DNA of 64,000 nt from Synchiropus splendidus (GCF_027744825.2 NC_071348.1:12929563-12993562), one strand, 5' to 3'. Numbered from the stretch's first letter, positions 43,301 through 55,362 are shown. Numbers and translations are program-made. The notes: generated by a model from the sequence alone, not told the origin.

Positions 43301-45816
43301 GAAGTTGTTTTGCTCCCACTTCAGATTGGGAAACATTTATTACCTTAAATAAACTATTTATGTATAATCGTATTTGCAGCATATTATCCAGTAATTAATC
43401 ATTATGAAGTATTGATTTTCATTTTGTTAAGACTGGAAAGTTCACTCTAACACCATAATTACCACGTAATAACCAGAAACAAACAATTTTCTAATGGCAA
43501 ATATGTGTTCCCTAATTTTATGATCCATCCATAACTTGCTTCTCATATAGGCGCACAGACAAAACAAGACAGTCAGGATGTAAAACCATCTTCTTGATCT
43601 GACTGCTAGCTTGCCAGCATGGTTCGAATTGAAGTGAGCAAATGGTGTGTGGCCAATAAACTTGCCAAGGAAAACAAAAGTCAACACACCGACACACTCC
43701 GGCGTTACTCAGTCAGACATACGGGGACAAAATGAACATCCTTCTTCACTTGTATGTCACTTTGTGTCTACTCACTGTCACCACCAACCAAAGCATAACT
43801 GATTCTTCTCCCCCGTCTCTGTCTCGTCCTGGACAAACAGATGGTATTTCAACCAAATCTTCTGCCGTCAGACAAGCTTCAGCAGAAAAAAAAATGAGTC
43901 ACCATAATACCACTGATAGCTAAAACAGTCTGGAGGAGGACAACGTCAAGTGTGGGGGAGCTGTTTGGCTAAATGAGGATCTCATGCATTGGGAGAAAAA
44001 GACGGTCAACATCAGGAGGATGCAGAATCTGAACAGCACTGGTGATAAATAACAGCACATATAAAAACAGCAGAGCAGAAATAGTTGGACTACGACAAAG
44101 GAAAAAGCTGTCAAGTGGTCTTCCTGGGGTGGGTCAGCTGCCAGAACAGATGCAGGGTCAGGAGTCCAGTCCAGCTGGATGAGATTAATTCTCATATTTA
44201 ATAAAACCCATACTTCCAAACAGATGTCATTGTGCTTCATTCTGCCTTTGGGGCTGTCACAGAAAAGTGAAGTAAAAGTTTGAGATCCAAACTAGCGTGA
44301 TAAAAGTGGGTGATTATTCTGCATGAAGGTCTGCAGAAAGAGTGAGGTTTAATTGTGCATGACATCATCTTCTCGTATATGCTGCAATTTACAGATTATT
44401 TCCCCATGAGTATCGAAAGAAGCCAACAATGGTCAGTAATGCAGCCTGCGCTGGTGCAGGAGACAAACACATCTGCACCATCTGAATCAGGGAGCACTCA
44501 GCACAACAGACCCAAGCAGATTTTTCCCCTTTAAACCAGCATCTCCACATCAGAGCACGGCAACCAGCCATATTGCTTCAGTGTCACACGACACCAGCAT
44601 CAAAGTGCGCACACTCCATCTGCTCCTTCTGATTAGCTCCGCTGACAAGAGACGACACGGGAAGTCTCATCTGTGTTATCACCACGTTTGATCAGCTGGG
44701 GGGAAACCAGATGCTCCCAGAATCAAAAGTTGGAGGTCAAGTTGAATGCTATCAGCCGTGTTCCTCATTTGAAGGGGAATAAAACCTCTGAACAACAAGA
44801 ACAAGAAGTAGAATTTACTCCTACACTCTGGCAGAGGAATGCTACATCTGGACAGAAGACGCAAATTCACCCTCAGCTTGATGGAGAAAAACATAGTAAT
44901 GAAAGTAAATATTTCAATTTTATGTCCTTATTTTGACATACATACACACTGATACACACTGATAAATATTGGCAACCTGTCCATTTGTGTTTGCTGACAA
45001 AGGTGGGAGCTGAAAAGTAACAAAAAAAACATATTCTGCCATAGTCTGGTTCACATCACACCACCTTTGCAGCTTTGTTTCAACCATTTGACCATTGAAT
45101 TTCAACCATTTTCACCAAATGGTTTACATTTGAGTGTCATGTAATGCATAGTTACATGACAAATAAGATGTTCTCTTAACTATATGTCAATAACGTCAGA
45201 GTCATTAATTTCATAATTAGGAGAAAAATAGAAATTGAACTGAACCAGACATAGGTGATCAGAAACAAAGTCTAAATAAATAACAGGATCAGTGAAAGCA
45301 AGAAGGTAAAAAAAAGAGGTTCTACAAGAAAAAACAGACCAAAAAAACATGAGCGCAACCAAAGAAATCACAGTGTGAGTTATACAAAACAGTGAATGTT
45401 ACTCAAATACTTCTTATTGTCAACAGCAGTTTTATTTAGCCTCAACTCATTGATAATTAATATTTATTGGGTGAACTAGTAGGATTTCAAGACACACTAC
45501 TTTACAGAAAAGTAGTAGTGAAAATAAAAACAATAGGCAGTTGTTTTCCAACAAGCTTGTGTTATTAGGTTGTAAAAGAACATTTTCGCACAAATAGCAA
45601 AATTTTGACTCAATACATCTCTGGAAAGGTGCAAATATTGTCATTACTCATCAAAACATTACGACTTTATATTTCAAAGTGTGAGTGTTTAAAAACAAAA
45701 ACTCAAGCAAAACCTATACATGCGTTTGTTGTATTCGATGCAAACAATTTTCCTCAAACTATTTTTGCCAGGTTCAGGGTAAATAAACCAAAGTAAGTTG
45801 AAAAGGTGCACTCTTA
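37336..45816. other. Long noncoding stretch, probably PEAR1 intron 1
   Basis: About 8.5 kb without a recognised exon. Two patches look TE-derived. One, at 39080-39560, has repeated GAGACC/AAGACC words (for example AACCGAAACCAAGACATAG). The other, at about 40640-40760, has GATCCAGTATCAGTATCGGG then CTCCGATACC, typical of fish hAT-related repeats. A 63-codon frame at 43732-43923 begins with a leader-like hydrophobic run but has no further support. Confidence 0.45.
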
Positions 45817-45960
45817 CCTCGCCGGCACACACTCCTTATTGCACCTCCTCTGACAACAATACCGCAGGTAAACTTCCAAAGGACAGATGAAGAACAAAAG
45901 TATTTAGTTTCTTTCAGTAACTCTTTCACTTGCACAGGTCTTGAAGTGGTGTAAACAGTT
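45817..45960 (-). other. pear1: Candidate PEAR1 noncoding first exon (5'UTR)
   Basis: The PEAR1 start codon lies 4 nt after a good acceptor (pyrimidine run then CAG, ending at 24048), so an upstream noncoding exon is required. On the minus strand GGCGAG|GTAAGAGT at 45817/45816 is a near-consensus donor, just upstream of the polypurine tract and opposite GPATCH4. If it is used, the first intron is about 21.8 kb. The upper limit given is arbitrary because the transcription start cannot be seen. Confidence 0.4.
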
Positions 45961-46039
45961 AGAAGAGTAATTGGAGAGAAATCACATCCAGCAGAGGAGG
46001 GTCCAGAAGTATACAGACTTCTGAAAAGCTGTGACAGAC

Positions 46040-46165
46040 AGTGGAGGGGACTGAAAGTGGGAGGAGGGAGGAAAGGGGAGACTCAGGAGGGGGGGAATGG
46101 GATGAGGGAGGAGGGCAGGGGAAAAGTGGTAGGAAAGAAAGAATGGAAGGAGGGAAATGAAACAC
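46040..46165. repeat. G-rich polypurine tract next to the PEAR1 5' exon
   Basis: About 120 bp almost entirely A and G on the plus strand (GGGAGGAGGGAGGAAAGGGGAG and similar), with many GGG runs that could form quadruplex or triplex structures. It lies immediately upstream of the candidate PEAR1 first exon and could contribute to its promoter. Confidence 0.7.
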
Positions 46166-46433
46166 AGTGGAATATAGCAAAAAAAAACACGTTTGATTTC
46201 CATGAAGGGATTTACGGTAGTCACCCAATGGTGGCACATAACATAACCTTTTTATTGACAACCTCGAGGTCGAGGTTAACGCTAAGAAACTAACAACACC
46301 ACCATCTTGTGAGAGAATATGTGTACTGCTCCTTTGTTTACACTAAAACAAGGTGCTTAGGTTTTCTTGAACCTGAGTTGGAAGACAGACTCACGTAGTT
46401 GGGGTTGTGTTGACTTGTAACCCCCTTTGGCAG

Positions 46434-46612
<179 letters not shown>

Positions 46613-46956
46613 TTTCTCCGAGTTTTTTTTTTTTTTACCTGGCGGAAATGGGCTTCCATAGAGATGCAGAAAAAAAGAAGTCACGCATGTCACATCCCAA
46701 AAAAAGTAAACACAAGAATGTCACTTATAGGGCTCCGTAAATATAGTCAGAGACCCTGAAAAGTGTAAAGAAGTGTGAATTCAAATTGTAGAAGTTACTC
46801 GTTTTCTTAACTTCCTGCGTTGCAGAGGTTTCCTCATTATTCCCTTTTTCAGTTTCACACGCTAAATTACCTTCATTAACCCGTCCTAATTTAAACAAAC
46901 ACATCGCTTAGTTCTTTGCATTGGCCCTTTAACTACTGTGTTGTGTCGTGCAGGCA

Positions 46957-46990
46957 GCGCTCTCTGTCAGTGACGTATTTCCGGTGGTAT
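46957..46990 (+). promoter_or_regulatory. Probable GPATCH4 promoter elements (CRE-like and ETS-like sites)
   Basis: TGACGTA at 46971-46977 is CRE-like and TTCCGG at 46979-46984 is an ETS core read either way. They lie about 100 bp upstream of a donor-like GAG|GTATGT and within the GPATCH4/PEAR1 head-to-head interval. No TATA box is evident, as expected for a housekeeping nucleolar gene. The assignment rests on motifs only. Confidence 0.4.
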
Positions 46991-47086
46991 GTCAGCCCGC
47001 TGCGAGTAGCACATGGCTAAAAACACGGCGGTCTTCTAGTGTTTCACCCTGTTCACTGGCGTTTAAGTTAAAGATATCTACAGGAG
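46990..47086 (+). other. gpatch4: Probable GPATCH4 noncoding first exon
   Basis: The GPATCH4 start codon directly follows an acceptor (TTTACAG then ATG at 47459), so the 5'UTR begins in an upstream exon. ACAGGAG|GTATGTTC gives a good donor at 47086/47087. The left edge is approximate. Confidence 0.45.
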
Positions 47087-47458
47087 GTATGTTCCGATGG
47101 CGTTTAATTCACTCTCGTTTGCTGGTCAAATGTATTTCACGTTTGCAACGTGTCTTCATTTGTCAAAAAAGAAGAAAGAAACAGTAAATAAGATCACCAA
47201 CTTGATTTTGGTGGTCACATATGGGCTTTCAATCTTCCTTCTCTTACTCTGACTAAGACATAGGTGGGTACTATGTACACATCGCAGCATGTGTTTATCT
47301 TCGATGCATTCCAACTTGGTTGGTGGTTTTATCCTTTTAAATACAGGCTGGACGTACGCTTCCTAATATAAATATTATGATTTTGTTAATTTCCTACAAA
47401 GGTTCTTCTATATTTATAGCGATTGTTGATTTTAATGCTGTTATAATTCAGTTTACAG

Positions 47459-50313
47459 ATGGCTGAAGTGGTGCAGGAGAAAAGTCGAGGATTGACATTT
47501 GCTGAGAAGCAACTTAAACGTCATGGTTGGAAAGAAGGTAAATCAAGAGGGAATGTTAATATTTGGTGGATAGATTCTGCTGTATGGTTTTGTCAGACAG
47601 TGATATTTCACTTTCACCCTAATGTGTAATTTGGGGTTCAATATTTACTTCTTGAATTTATGACACAATGTAGCATGATTTTTCATTTTAATAAAATGAA
47701 TTTATTTCATCCATCCCTTTAAATTCACCAAATGTAATTTCTGCTTCCACTGTTCCTAGGAAAAGGGCTGGGCCGTGAGGAAAATGGCATATCGGAGGCC
47801 ATCAAGGTTAAAGTAAAATGCAACAAGGGAGGGGTGAGTACGCCGTTTTATTCCTCTTCATTTGTGAAATGGTGCCACTGACCGGTCAACTGTCTCATGA
47901 CTAGGTGGGCCACAAGGAAGGAGAGCAGTTTACTTTCCACTGGTGGGATCACGTCTTCAATAAAGCTTCATCCAGTCTGCAGGTGGAGTCCGATCAGGTC
48001 TGTACATTTCTCAAACAGAAATTTAGTGAATGAGTCTGGACCTCATAGTCACTGTTTAGCTAACAGAAATAAGGCGTTCTACTGCTTTGGTAGTCATGTG
48101 ATTTCATGTTGCCTGGTTGTTGCCCTTTTATGTTGAAAATCGAGTGAATGAAACCAAAGTAAAGTTCCTTGATTAAAAATACTTGGCAATTTTTGGAATA
48201 TTGTGAAAAGTCATACTAGATTAAGCTTAAATAAAAAAAATCATAACCGTTTAAAAAGAAATCAAACACTGAAACAGAAAAGCACATTTTTGGGAGTTTC
48301 AACAAGGTAAAAGAACGGTTTGATTCACATTATGACTTCCTTTTGTTGTGTGTTTCTTGACGCAGAATGGCATTGTTTTGAAGAAAACAGAAGTGAGTGA
48401 AGACGATGGCAGTCCACTCTCCAATAAGAAACCTCGGAAAGCCTCACTGGCTAAAGCCAAACTCTATGGATGCTTCGTAAAGGTAAACTATGTGATTCCA
48501 TTTTTTTTTTTTTTTGCTTTCAACTTTTTAATATGCAGTAATGAAATTTCAATTACACATTGACCTTTGATATCACTATTTCATTGGGATATTATGATCA
48601 GGCCACAGTCTCCACTACTATTTGCCTCTCCAGCGCTTTTTACTGCATGAGCCGCTTTTGTTTTTTTTCTTTTTTCCACATTCCTGCTACACAGTAAAGC
48701 ATTGGCTCTGTGGTCTCATGGTGAACAAAGTGAAGCAGTGTCACTCTATGACATATTGTATGAGTCAACAGTTTCCATATTGTTTTAACTCCATACCTGC
48801 CATAGAAACACACCCACTAATGTTGCTCAAGTTTAAGTTACCACTGTCTGCCATCTGCTTGTGTAAAGTAGTAATTACATCATGCTCCATATTTGCAGCT
48901 AGGCTTGTTTAAATGCTGTTGTTGCCTGTGCCCAAAGGGTTAATAAATGATGAATACGATTTGAAAAGTACTTTTTACTCAGTCTAAGACGTTCTACAAC
49001 TAGCAAAGCTCAAGGTAAGAGTAAAGATAACCACTCAAAAATGCAGGGAAACGAGCCTTAAATAGGCAGTGCATTGTTAAAATGTACCTCAAATACACCT
49101 GAGATTTTGTTTGAGGTATTTGGAGCTGATGCAGTAGTGATGAGTGGGTGTATTCAGTGGCAGTGGTGGGGAAGTCTCTGACACTCTGTGGTATGTGGTC
49201 ATCGGTGGCAACAGGTTCATGAACCAATATGAAAGTGTAAAGTGATACTTTTGTTTTGCATGTAGTCGGCCACATTGCTGTCTGGTCAGGAACAACCAGA
49301 GGCAAAGTCTTCCAAGTCAGACGACAGTAGCAGCAGCAGCAGTTCCGATGAGGACGATGATCAACGACTGGATCTCTCCAGCACCACCAAGTATGAACTA
49401 CAGTGAATGCTCCCTGTGATTTCTTATTGTGCAGCACAATGAATTCTGTAGTCAATTTTAAGTTTAAAATAAAATGGGAATTGTCTGGCAGGATTTCTGA
49501 TTCTGCTCTAATGAAGGCCTGCGGAGGGCGAACTGCTCACAAGTAAGTTTTGTTACAGTGTTCAGCAGTGGTTACACTCTTTCATTTGAATGACTGAAAG
49601 TGTTCTGTGCTTTTACCAGAGGAGCCAGACACGGTTTGACCATGAGTGCCAAGCTAGCCCGCCTGGAGCAGCAGGAAGCTGAGTTCATGGCCAAGTACGG
49701 CAAGAAGACGCTCTCCGCTAGCGAGGCAACAACTGCGGGCAGCTCTCAGTCGACAGACCAGGAAGTCGTGGGGAAGATAGAAGAAAATTCCACAGTTAAA
49801 ACAAAGAAAAAGAAAAAGTCCAAGAAGAAAAGTCCTGAGTTAATTCCTGTAGTGGATGAAGCCATTCCTGAGGAGGGTATTAAGACCAGTAAGAAGAAAA
49901 AGAAAAGCAAATCACAAGGGGTCACAGGGGAAACGATTCAGCCGGTTGCTCTTCAAGAAGAAGTGGTACAAACTGAGGAAGTCGAGCATATCCAGGTGAC
50001 CAAAAACAAACATAAAAAGAAGGGAACCAGCACTGGGGAGGATATGACATCCTCCGAGTTTACTGGTCAGGAAACGACCGCTGACTCTGACAGTAAAATG
50101 AGAAAGAAGAAAAAGAAATCATCCAAACACTATAATGAAGAGGAGAACTGTGACTCTAAAACCAGCTCAAGAGAGTGTGTCGATCAAGATTCGGATATTG
50201 AGGAGACTGAACCCAGTGGGACGCAGAAAAGGAAGAAGTGTAAAAAGGACAAAGAGGGCCATGAGGAGGAGCTGAGACCAAAGAAGAGGAAGAAGAAATC
50301 AAAAGATGCATAA
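47459..50313 (+). CDS. gpatch4: GPATCH4, G-patch domain-containing nucleolar protein, 7 coding exons
   Basis: Coding exons: 47459-47537, 47760-47833, 47905-47997, 48366-48482, 49266-49390, 49492-49542, 49620-50313. All junctions are GT-AG and in phase, giving 410 codons. The G-patch lies at about residues 10-55 (LKRHGWKEGKGLG...), followed by FHWWDHVFN, the conserved block of GPATCH4. Exon 6 (49266-49390) carries an acidic serine tract at 139-153. The last exon encodes MSAKLARLEQQEAEFMAKYG and then repeated lysine clusters ending in KKRKKKSKDA, a nucleolar-localisation type of tail. G-patch proteins usually activate DEAH RNA helicases; GPATCH4 acts in nucleoli/Cajal bodies (family knowledge). 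It is head to head with PEAR1. Human isoforms are about 375-446 aa, so length fits. Confidence 0.93.
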
Positions 50314-50335
50314 GTTACGACAAGCTGCTTATTAT

Positions 50336-50341
50336 AATAAA
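50336..50341 (+). terminator. GPATCH4 polyadenylation signal
   Basis: AATAAA lies 23 nt after the GPATCH4 stop codon, which would make a very short 3'UTR. An alternative ATTAAA is present near 50450. Confidence 0.5.
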
Positions 50342-51540
50342 AGCATGAGAAGTAGTTGGTCATAATATTGTGGCTGGTAATACATTTTTATGCCGTGAAT
50401 GAACTGTGCATGGAACCTGATGGATTTTGTATCTGTTTTTATTGATGAAATTAAATGTACAGCTGAAATTTGCATGAGCTCATCTGTCACTTTAAATGAA
50501 AGCTTCTCTTCTGGTAAAGAGGAAGACAGAACTTCCGCCACGTGTACGCTCCAGCTGCACTCAAGACAATCGTTTCCATTTCACTGTCTAAAATGATAAG
50601 CCGTGAGCGTTCTAAAGAACGTACCTGACCCAGACATAGAATCTTATGGCTCAGGCCAATTGTCTAAGTTGAAGTCAGAAGTCAGCTATGCTTCTGTGGA
50701 AGAATGTAATGTTTTAACTAGAGGTGGATGTGATGTTAAAAAACAATCTAATTAGAGGTTTTATTATTTATCACTCGAGATGAATCGTATTTTAATATGT
50801 GCACTAGAATGTGTGCTCATAGGCTGAATCAGGATGGAAGTGCTCCAGTGATGCATGAACTCTTTGCAGCGTGAAGTACACAGAACACAATATCATTTAG
50901 TCTCCTTCATGTTTTGGTTATGACATCACACTGTATGTGGAATTTATGCACAGAAAAATGTCCCCTGGCAAAGAAACTTTAAGTGGGATTAATCAGCTGT
51001 TATATTTGAATGTATTTACTTCAGAAAAATGAATGTCCCAGTCCTAGTTTTACCTTTTAAGTTTGTACAACTGCAACTGTTTCACCACTAGAACTTCTGT
51101 TTAGTATTCCAGATCACACCTCTGACACACTGTTCATCATCATGTTGAACAGAAAACTTCACAAATCTGTGCTTGATAAAATAATAATAATAATAGTAAC
51201 AACATAAAATATAACTAGAATTCCTGCGTGGCAACACCCAAATTTTGTTACCTGGCCAACTGCCATATTGTTACTGCTTATTGCTGAGTAAGGTTTAGTC
51301 TGTCTTTCAAGTTTGCATTTACTAAACCCAAAATCCTTCAAAGGTGGTCTGTCAAAAGCACAATCTAAGAAAATGAGAGCTGTTGAGAGTTGTTGTCTAG
51401 CACCGCGGCAAGAATAATGGCTGTCTATCTATCGATAAGGCAAGGTCTTTTTCAAATATACATCAGCTTTTTACAAAAGTTTTTGACACAAATGTTGCAA
51501 AGCCAAGTCCTCTTCCACCAACATGCTGGATTTTAGGAAC
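50342..51540. other. GPATCH4 / lectin-receptor tail-to-tail interval
   Basis: About 1.2 kb between the GPATCH4 poly(A) signal and the stop codon of the minus-strand lectin receptor. It holds the 3'UTRs of one or both genes; no other exon is recognised. Confidence 0.55.
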
Positions 51541-53578
51541 CTAAGGGACCCTAGTTCTGTCTTCAGGCATTATTAATGATTTTGTTTCACAGATCCAGCG
51601 GTTGTACATAAAACAAGACGTCTTTTTCCAGTTGGCCTGTGGGGGAGATTTTGGCAGTAGTAACACACACGTCCCAGATGTTGTTTGTTCCGCTGCCCAA
51701 TAACTGTGGAGACAAGAGACAGCTGAGTAGCACAGAAAAAGAAGCATTATGAGAAAAATTAGAATTGCTTTGGGGTGTGTGTGTGTGTTGTGTTCAAAAT
51801 AGCTCGGTTATTCTAATTGGGTTTTAGTTTGGTTAAGCGTAAAGATTAAGTTTAGCCATTTGTTTGATGGTTAGGTTTAGGGTTAATGTATGTCAATGAC
51901 CGTCCTCACTAAGATATGAAGGCAAACGTGTGTGTGTGTTAGTTTATGCGTGTCATTTTTTTCTTTAACATTGCGTCCACAACTGAGAGGGGTGACGTGA
52001 GTAAAGTGCATCTTACGTTACAGTTGTGTTGCTCCCATCCACCCACGTCCATTCGTTTTTCTCATGCTTCAAGCCAATCCAGTAGCCATGCTTTGCATCG
52101 TGGTACTCTTCAGCCTGGCTGCTAATGAACTCCTGTATTCACATTTACAGTTTGTTATGACAGTACTTTGGTGGCATGTGGTAAAAAAAAAAAAAGAAAA
52201 TGAAAAGACATGCCTGTTCTTCCTGAGAGTCGATCACTGCCAGGTGAGCATTATAATCCCGGCAGGATGTCTGACTGTTATCCCAATAGTTCCACCCGGA
52301 GCTGTAGTATTGATTGGCAAACAGATAGCACTTGGACTGAAAGAGCTTCCATCCATCCTGGCAGGGTTTGCACACTGCAAACAAGAGGATTTCATTCTTC
52401 GTCATGGATATTGGCAGGATGTATTGCAAACTTGAAGGTTCCCTTTTTCAGGTCCTGTGTGTCAAGCATGTGAGATCAAATCTCTTGAGAGGGTGACGGA
52501 TCAACCGTCTCATGTTTATGACTGAGGTGTTTAACCAGATGCATATCTCACAGAGCTTACTGCTCTGCTTGAGACTCATGAGGGCTGTATACTGTAGAAG
52601 CCCATTGACACTGGGAGAAAAACAAGCAGCTTTTTTGCTTCTTTTTTTCCCCTCCAACATTTTTCTTTTTTTTTTTTTTTTAGCAGTTAAGTCTTCCGCA
52701 CACATTAAATGAACTTTTTTTTTTTACCATGAAATACTGGAACTTCCCCAAACATGAGTTAACGTTTCCGTTTAGGCAAAACGCAAATCTGTGTACCTGC
52801 TAAGAAGCAAAGTTTCCGAGATTAAAAAATAGGAATCTCCATCTAAGGCGTTTTTGTGACACTGTTCCCCACCTTTCTGTGGACAATAGGAACGCACTGG
52901 GAAATCAGAGAAGTCCAGAATGACTCCCAACGTCCAGTTGAGTCGGTCACTCTTGCTGATGAGCTCCCTCGAAACATTCTTATGGTGCAACATCTCCGCC
53001 CGCAGCAGATGATTCTGCCTGGTCAGGTTGTCGTTTACAGTATACTGCTCCAACATAACTGTCTGGACTGTAGGAAAAGGACGTGTGTCAGTGTTTCCCT
53101 TATTATACCTTTGTAGACTGTTGTGAAAAACTTACAGTGAGCGCTGAGTACTGCAATGATTGACAGCAAGATGACACAGATGATCCCCAAACATACTGAA
53201 CATACTACAGGGAGAACGGGACGGTGGCTTGGTTGTTTATAGTCTTGCTCTAAAGAGAATGAGAGACAAACAGGCATCTAATTTTGTTATGTTTTCCATG
53301 TCCGATGATAATCCAGAATGAGACCTGTAATGCCTTGTTGGTTGTCACATCTTTGAGACTCTGTCTTCACTTCATCATAGACTTGTTCTAACTCCTGCTG
53401 TTTCTCTGCAGAGGCCATAGAAGAAAAGGAAAACATATTCCATAGATTCAATTGAAAAAGACAATGTATTTTGACATAAATATTTAACCCATCGCAAATT
53501 AGAAAGCAACTCACCTTGGGTGGAAGCGTCTCGTTTGATGAAATTCACAGTCACGTAATTCAATTCTTCCTCCATCAT
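51541..53578 (-). CDS. Type II transmembrane C-type-lectin-like receptor with ITIM-like tail, 7 exons
   Basis: Coding exons: 53578-53515, 53405-53325, 53249-53136, 53067-52873, 52374-52214, 52132-52017, 51703-51541, giving 297 codons in phase. Residues 1-58 are cytoplasmic with LNYVTV (Tyr8), an ITIM-type motif, and EQVYDEV (Tyr31). A hydrophobic segment at about 60-83 is the signal anchor. A stalk at 87-151 has NLT, NVS and NWT glycosylation sequons. The lectin-like domain (153-285) has CQDGWKLF, YWIGL (222-226) and WICE (280-283). The Ca/sugar EPN or QPD motif and the WND motif are absent, so a protein ligand (KLR, LOX-1 or CD69-like behaviour) is more likely than sugar. The start at 53578 is chosen because the second ATG has an A at -3 and G at +4; an ATG at 53605 is also in frame. 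Intron 5 appears to use a GC donor. The orthologue cannot be fixed; fish have many lineage-specific members. Confidence 0.87.
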
Positions 53579-54014
53579 ATAGCCACAACAGAACAACCAA
53601 ACCATACATGTGCCATGTCCAAACTGAAGATGGTGAAAGTAACCCAGAGAACTGTTAGTGTGGACTTCCTCTTTTGGGGGAGATGGTGCAAGAGTGCATA
53701 CACTATTTCACAAGTTTGTGTTTTTTTTTTTATCAATAGTAATGACTAATAATGAAAACTAATAATTTCCTTATTTCTCTTTGACGATCAGCAGCATTGT
53801 GGTGTGTGTGTATATGTATTATTATGTCATATTCTTGTGTGGACCAATCTTTGATGAGACACTGATTTATGAGGACATTTGGCGTTGGCCAGTTCTCATG
53901 GTGAAAATGTCAAAATGGGTCATTATACACGCTCAACTTATTTAAAAATGAATCCATTAAAAAACAACAAAAAACAAATGCGCACTTGACAGAGCCGCTT
54001 TATTTTGAAAATGT

Positions 54015-54060
54015 GGGTCAGACACGCATGCGCAGTCGATATTTCCGTGCTGGCGCTGGA
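54015..54060 (+). promoter_or_regulatory. Probable CROT promoter with NRF1-like site
   Basis: ACGCATGCGCAG at 54024-54035 closely matches the palindromic NRF1 consensus (GCGCATGCGC), followed by TTCCG. It lies about 160 bp upstream of a donor that would end a noncoding first exon, and 440 bp upstream of the divergent lectin-receptor start. The role is inferred from the motif and position. Confidence 0.45.
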
Positions 54061-54192
54061 CCACATTAAACTAGGATAAAGGTGAGCAGCAGCAGTGGCT
54101 CTGCACCGCAGGACACTTGTTCTGGAAGACAACGGGATTATTCCTTCTGCACTTTCGTGCGTGTCCGAATCATACGGCCGCCCATTAAGAGG
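54061..54192 (+). other. crot: Probable CROT noncoding first exon
   Basis: CATTAAGAGG|GTAAGATC gives a near-consensus donor at 54192/54193. The first coding exon begins 3' of an acceptor (TTTCTCAG ending at 55557) about 9 nt before the ATG, so an upstream UTR exon is needed. The left edge is approximate. Confidence 0.45.
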
Positions 54193-54837
54193 GTAAGATC
54201 TAGAAGCAACTGGCAGTACGTGTGACTCCGTGTATCCGAAATAGTGTTGTATATGGTGCAAAGTTGTCCCTCAATTCACTTGCCAGCTAAGCTGCATTTT
54301 GCTATTATAACGGAGGTTGATATTAAAAATACAGAGTTGTCCAACTTCAATGACTGAAACAACAGTTTAAAGCGTTTAAATGGCCGTTCAACGTCGGATA
54401 GTAACCCGACGCTGCATAAGTAAACATATCTTTTCTTGTCTAATTCGATTGCACAGCCCCAAATACTATGCACAGCTTTTAATTTAAATATATTTAAATA
54501 ATTTGTTCGCCCTTTCAAATAAACACGGCGTAAATAAGATCAACACTTGAGCTAGCCTTCCGTGATGACAGAATCTGGGAAAAGTGGCCCATAAAAATCT
54601 GAAATTGAGCCCCATTTTACTTATGCAATAGTATTTATATTAGAATGTTCGTACCATTCAGTGAGTGCGCATTTCAACTTGCCCTTTGCCTCTGCCGGTG
54701 TGCTGATAGTGGTGAGTACAAAATACACTTGCTTGGATTTGAATTGTTAACATTTGTCTTTTAAATACGTTTTCCCTCATTGTCAGAGCTATATTCAGCT
54801 CCAACTATTATCGTTGATCTCCTCTATTAGTCTAGTT

Positions 54838-55362
54838 CATGGATTTGTTGCCACCAAAAAAAAAAGGGTCATACACTCTAATATTTGGTTGGACCGCCTT
54901 TAGCTTTGACTACAGCACACATTCGCTGTGGCATTGTGTCGATAAGCTTCTGCAGGAGTCACAAGATTTATTTCCATCCAGTGTTGCATGGATTTCTCAC
55001 CAAGCTCTTGCATGGATGATGGTAGAGTCTGACCGCAGCGCAAGGCCTTCTCCAGCACATCCCAAAGATTCTCAATGGGGTTCAGGTCTGGACTCTGTGG
55101 TGGCCAGTCCATGTCTCATGCTCCCTGAACCAGTCTTTCACAATTTGAGCCTGATGAATCCTGGCTCTGTCATCTTGGAATATGACCGTGCCATCAGGGA
55201 AGAAAAAAAAAATTCCTTTGAGGGAATAACCTGGTCATTCAGTATATTCAGGGTGTCAGCTGACCTCATTCTTTGAGCACAGAATGTTGCTAAACCGAGA
55301 CCTGACCAACTGCAGCAACCCCAGATCCAGGATCCGACTTTTTTTTTTTTAGGCAGTGTATT
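54838..55362 (-). mobile_element. Tc1/mariner-family remnant, internally deleted, in CROT intron 1
   Basis: The minus strand reads [20 protein letters not shown] at 55112 and below, the C-terminal DDE-domain signature of fish Tc1-like transposases (PDLNPIE), followed by a broken tail. The plus-strand left end (CCACCAAAAAAAAAAGGGTC, then ATATTTGGTTGGACCGCC) and right end (TTTTTTTTTTAGGCAGTGTA) match the ends of that family. The central and N-terminal parts are missing. Non-autonomous and inactive. Confidence 0.85.

Noticed and set aside
49000..49455. 151-codon minus-strand frame over GPATCH4 exon 6
   Set aside because: It is antisense to a real exon and flanking intron and resembles nothing.
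54839..55276. 145-codon plus-strand frame
   Set aside because: It is the antisense reading of the Tc1-like remnant, not a gene.
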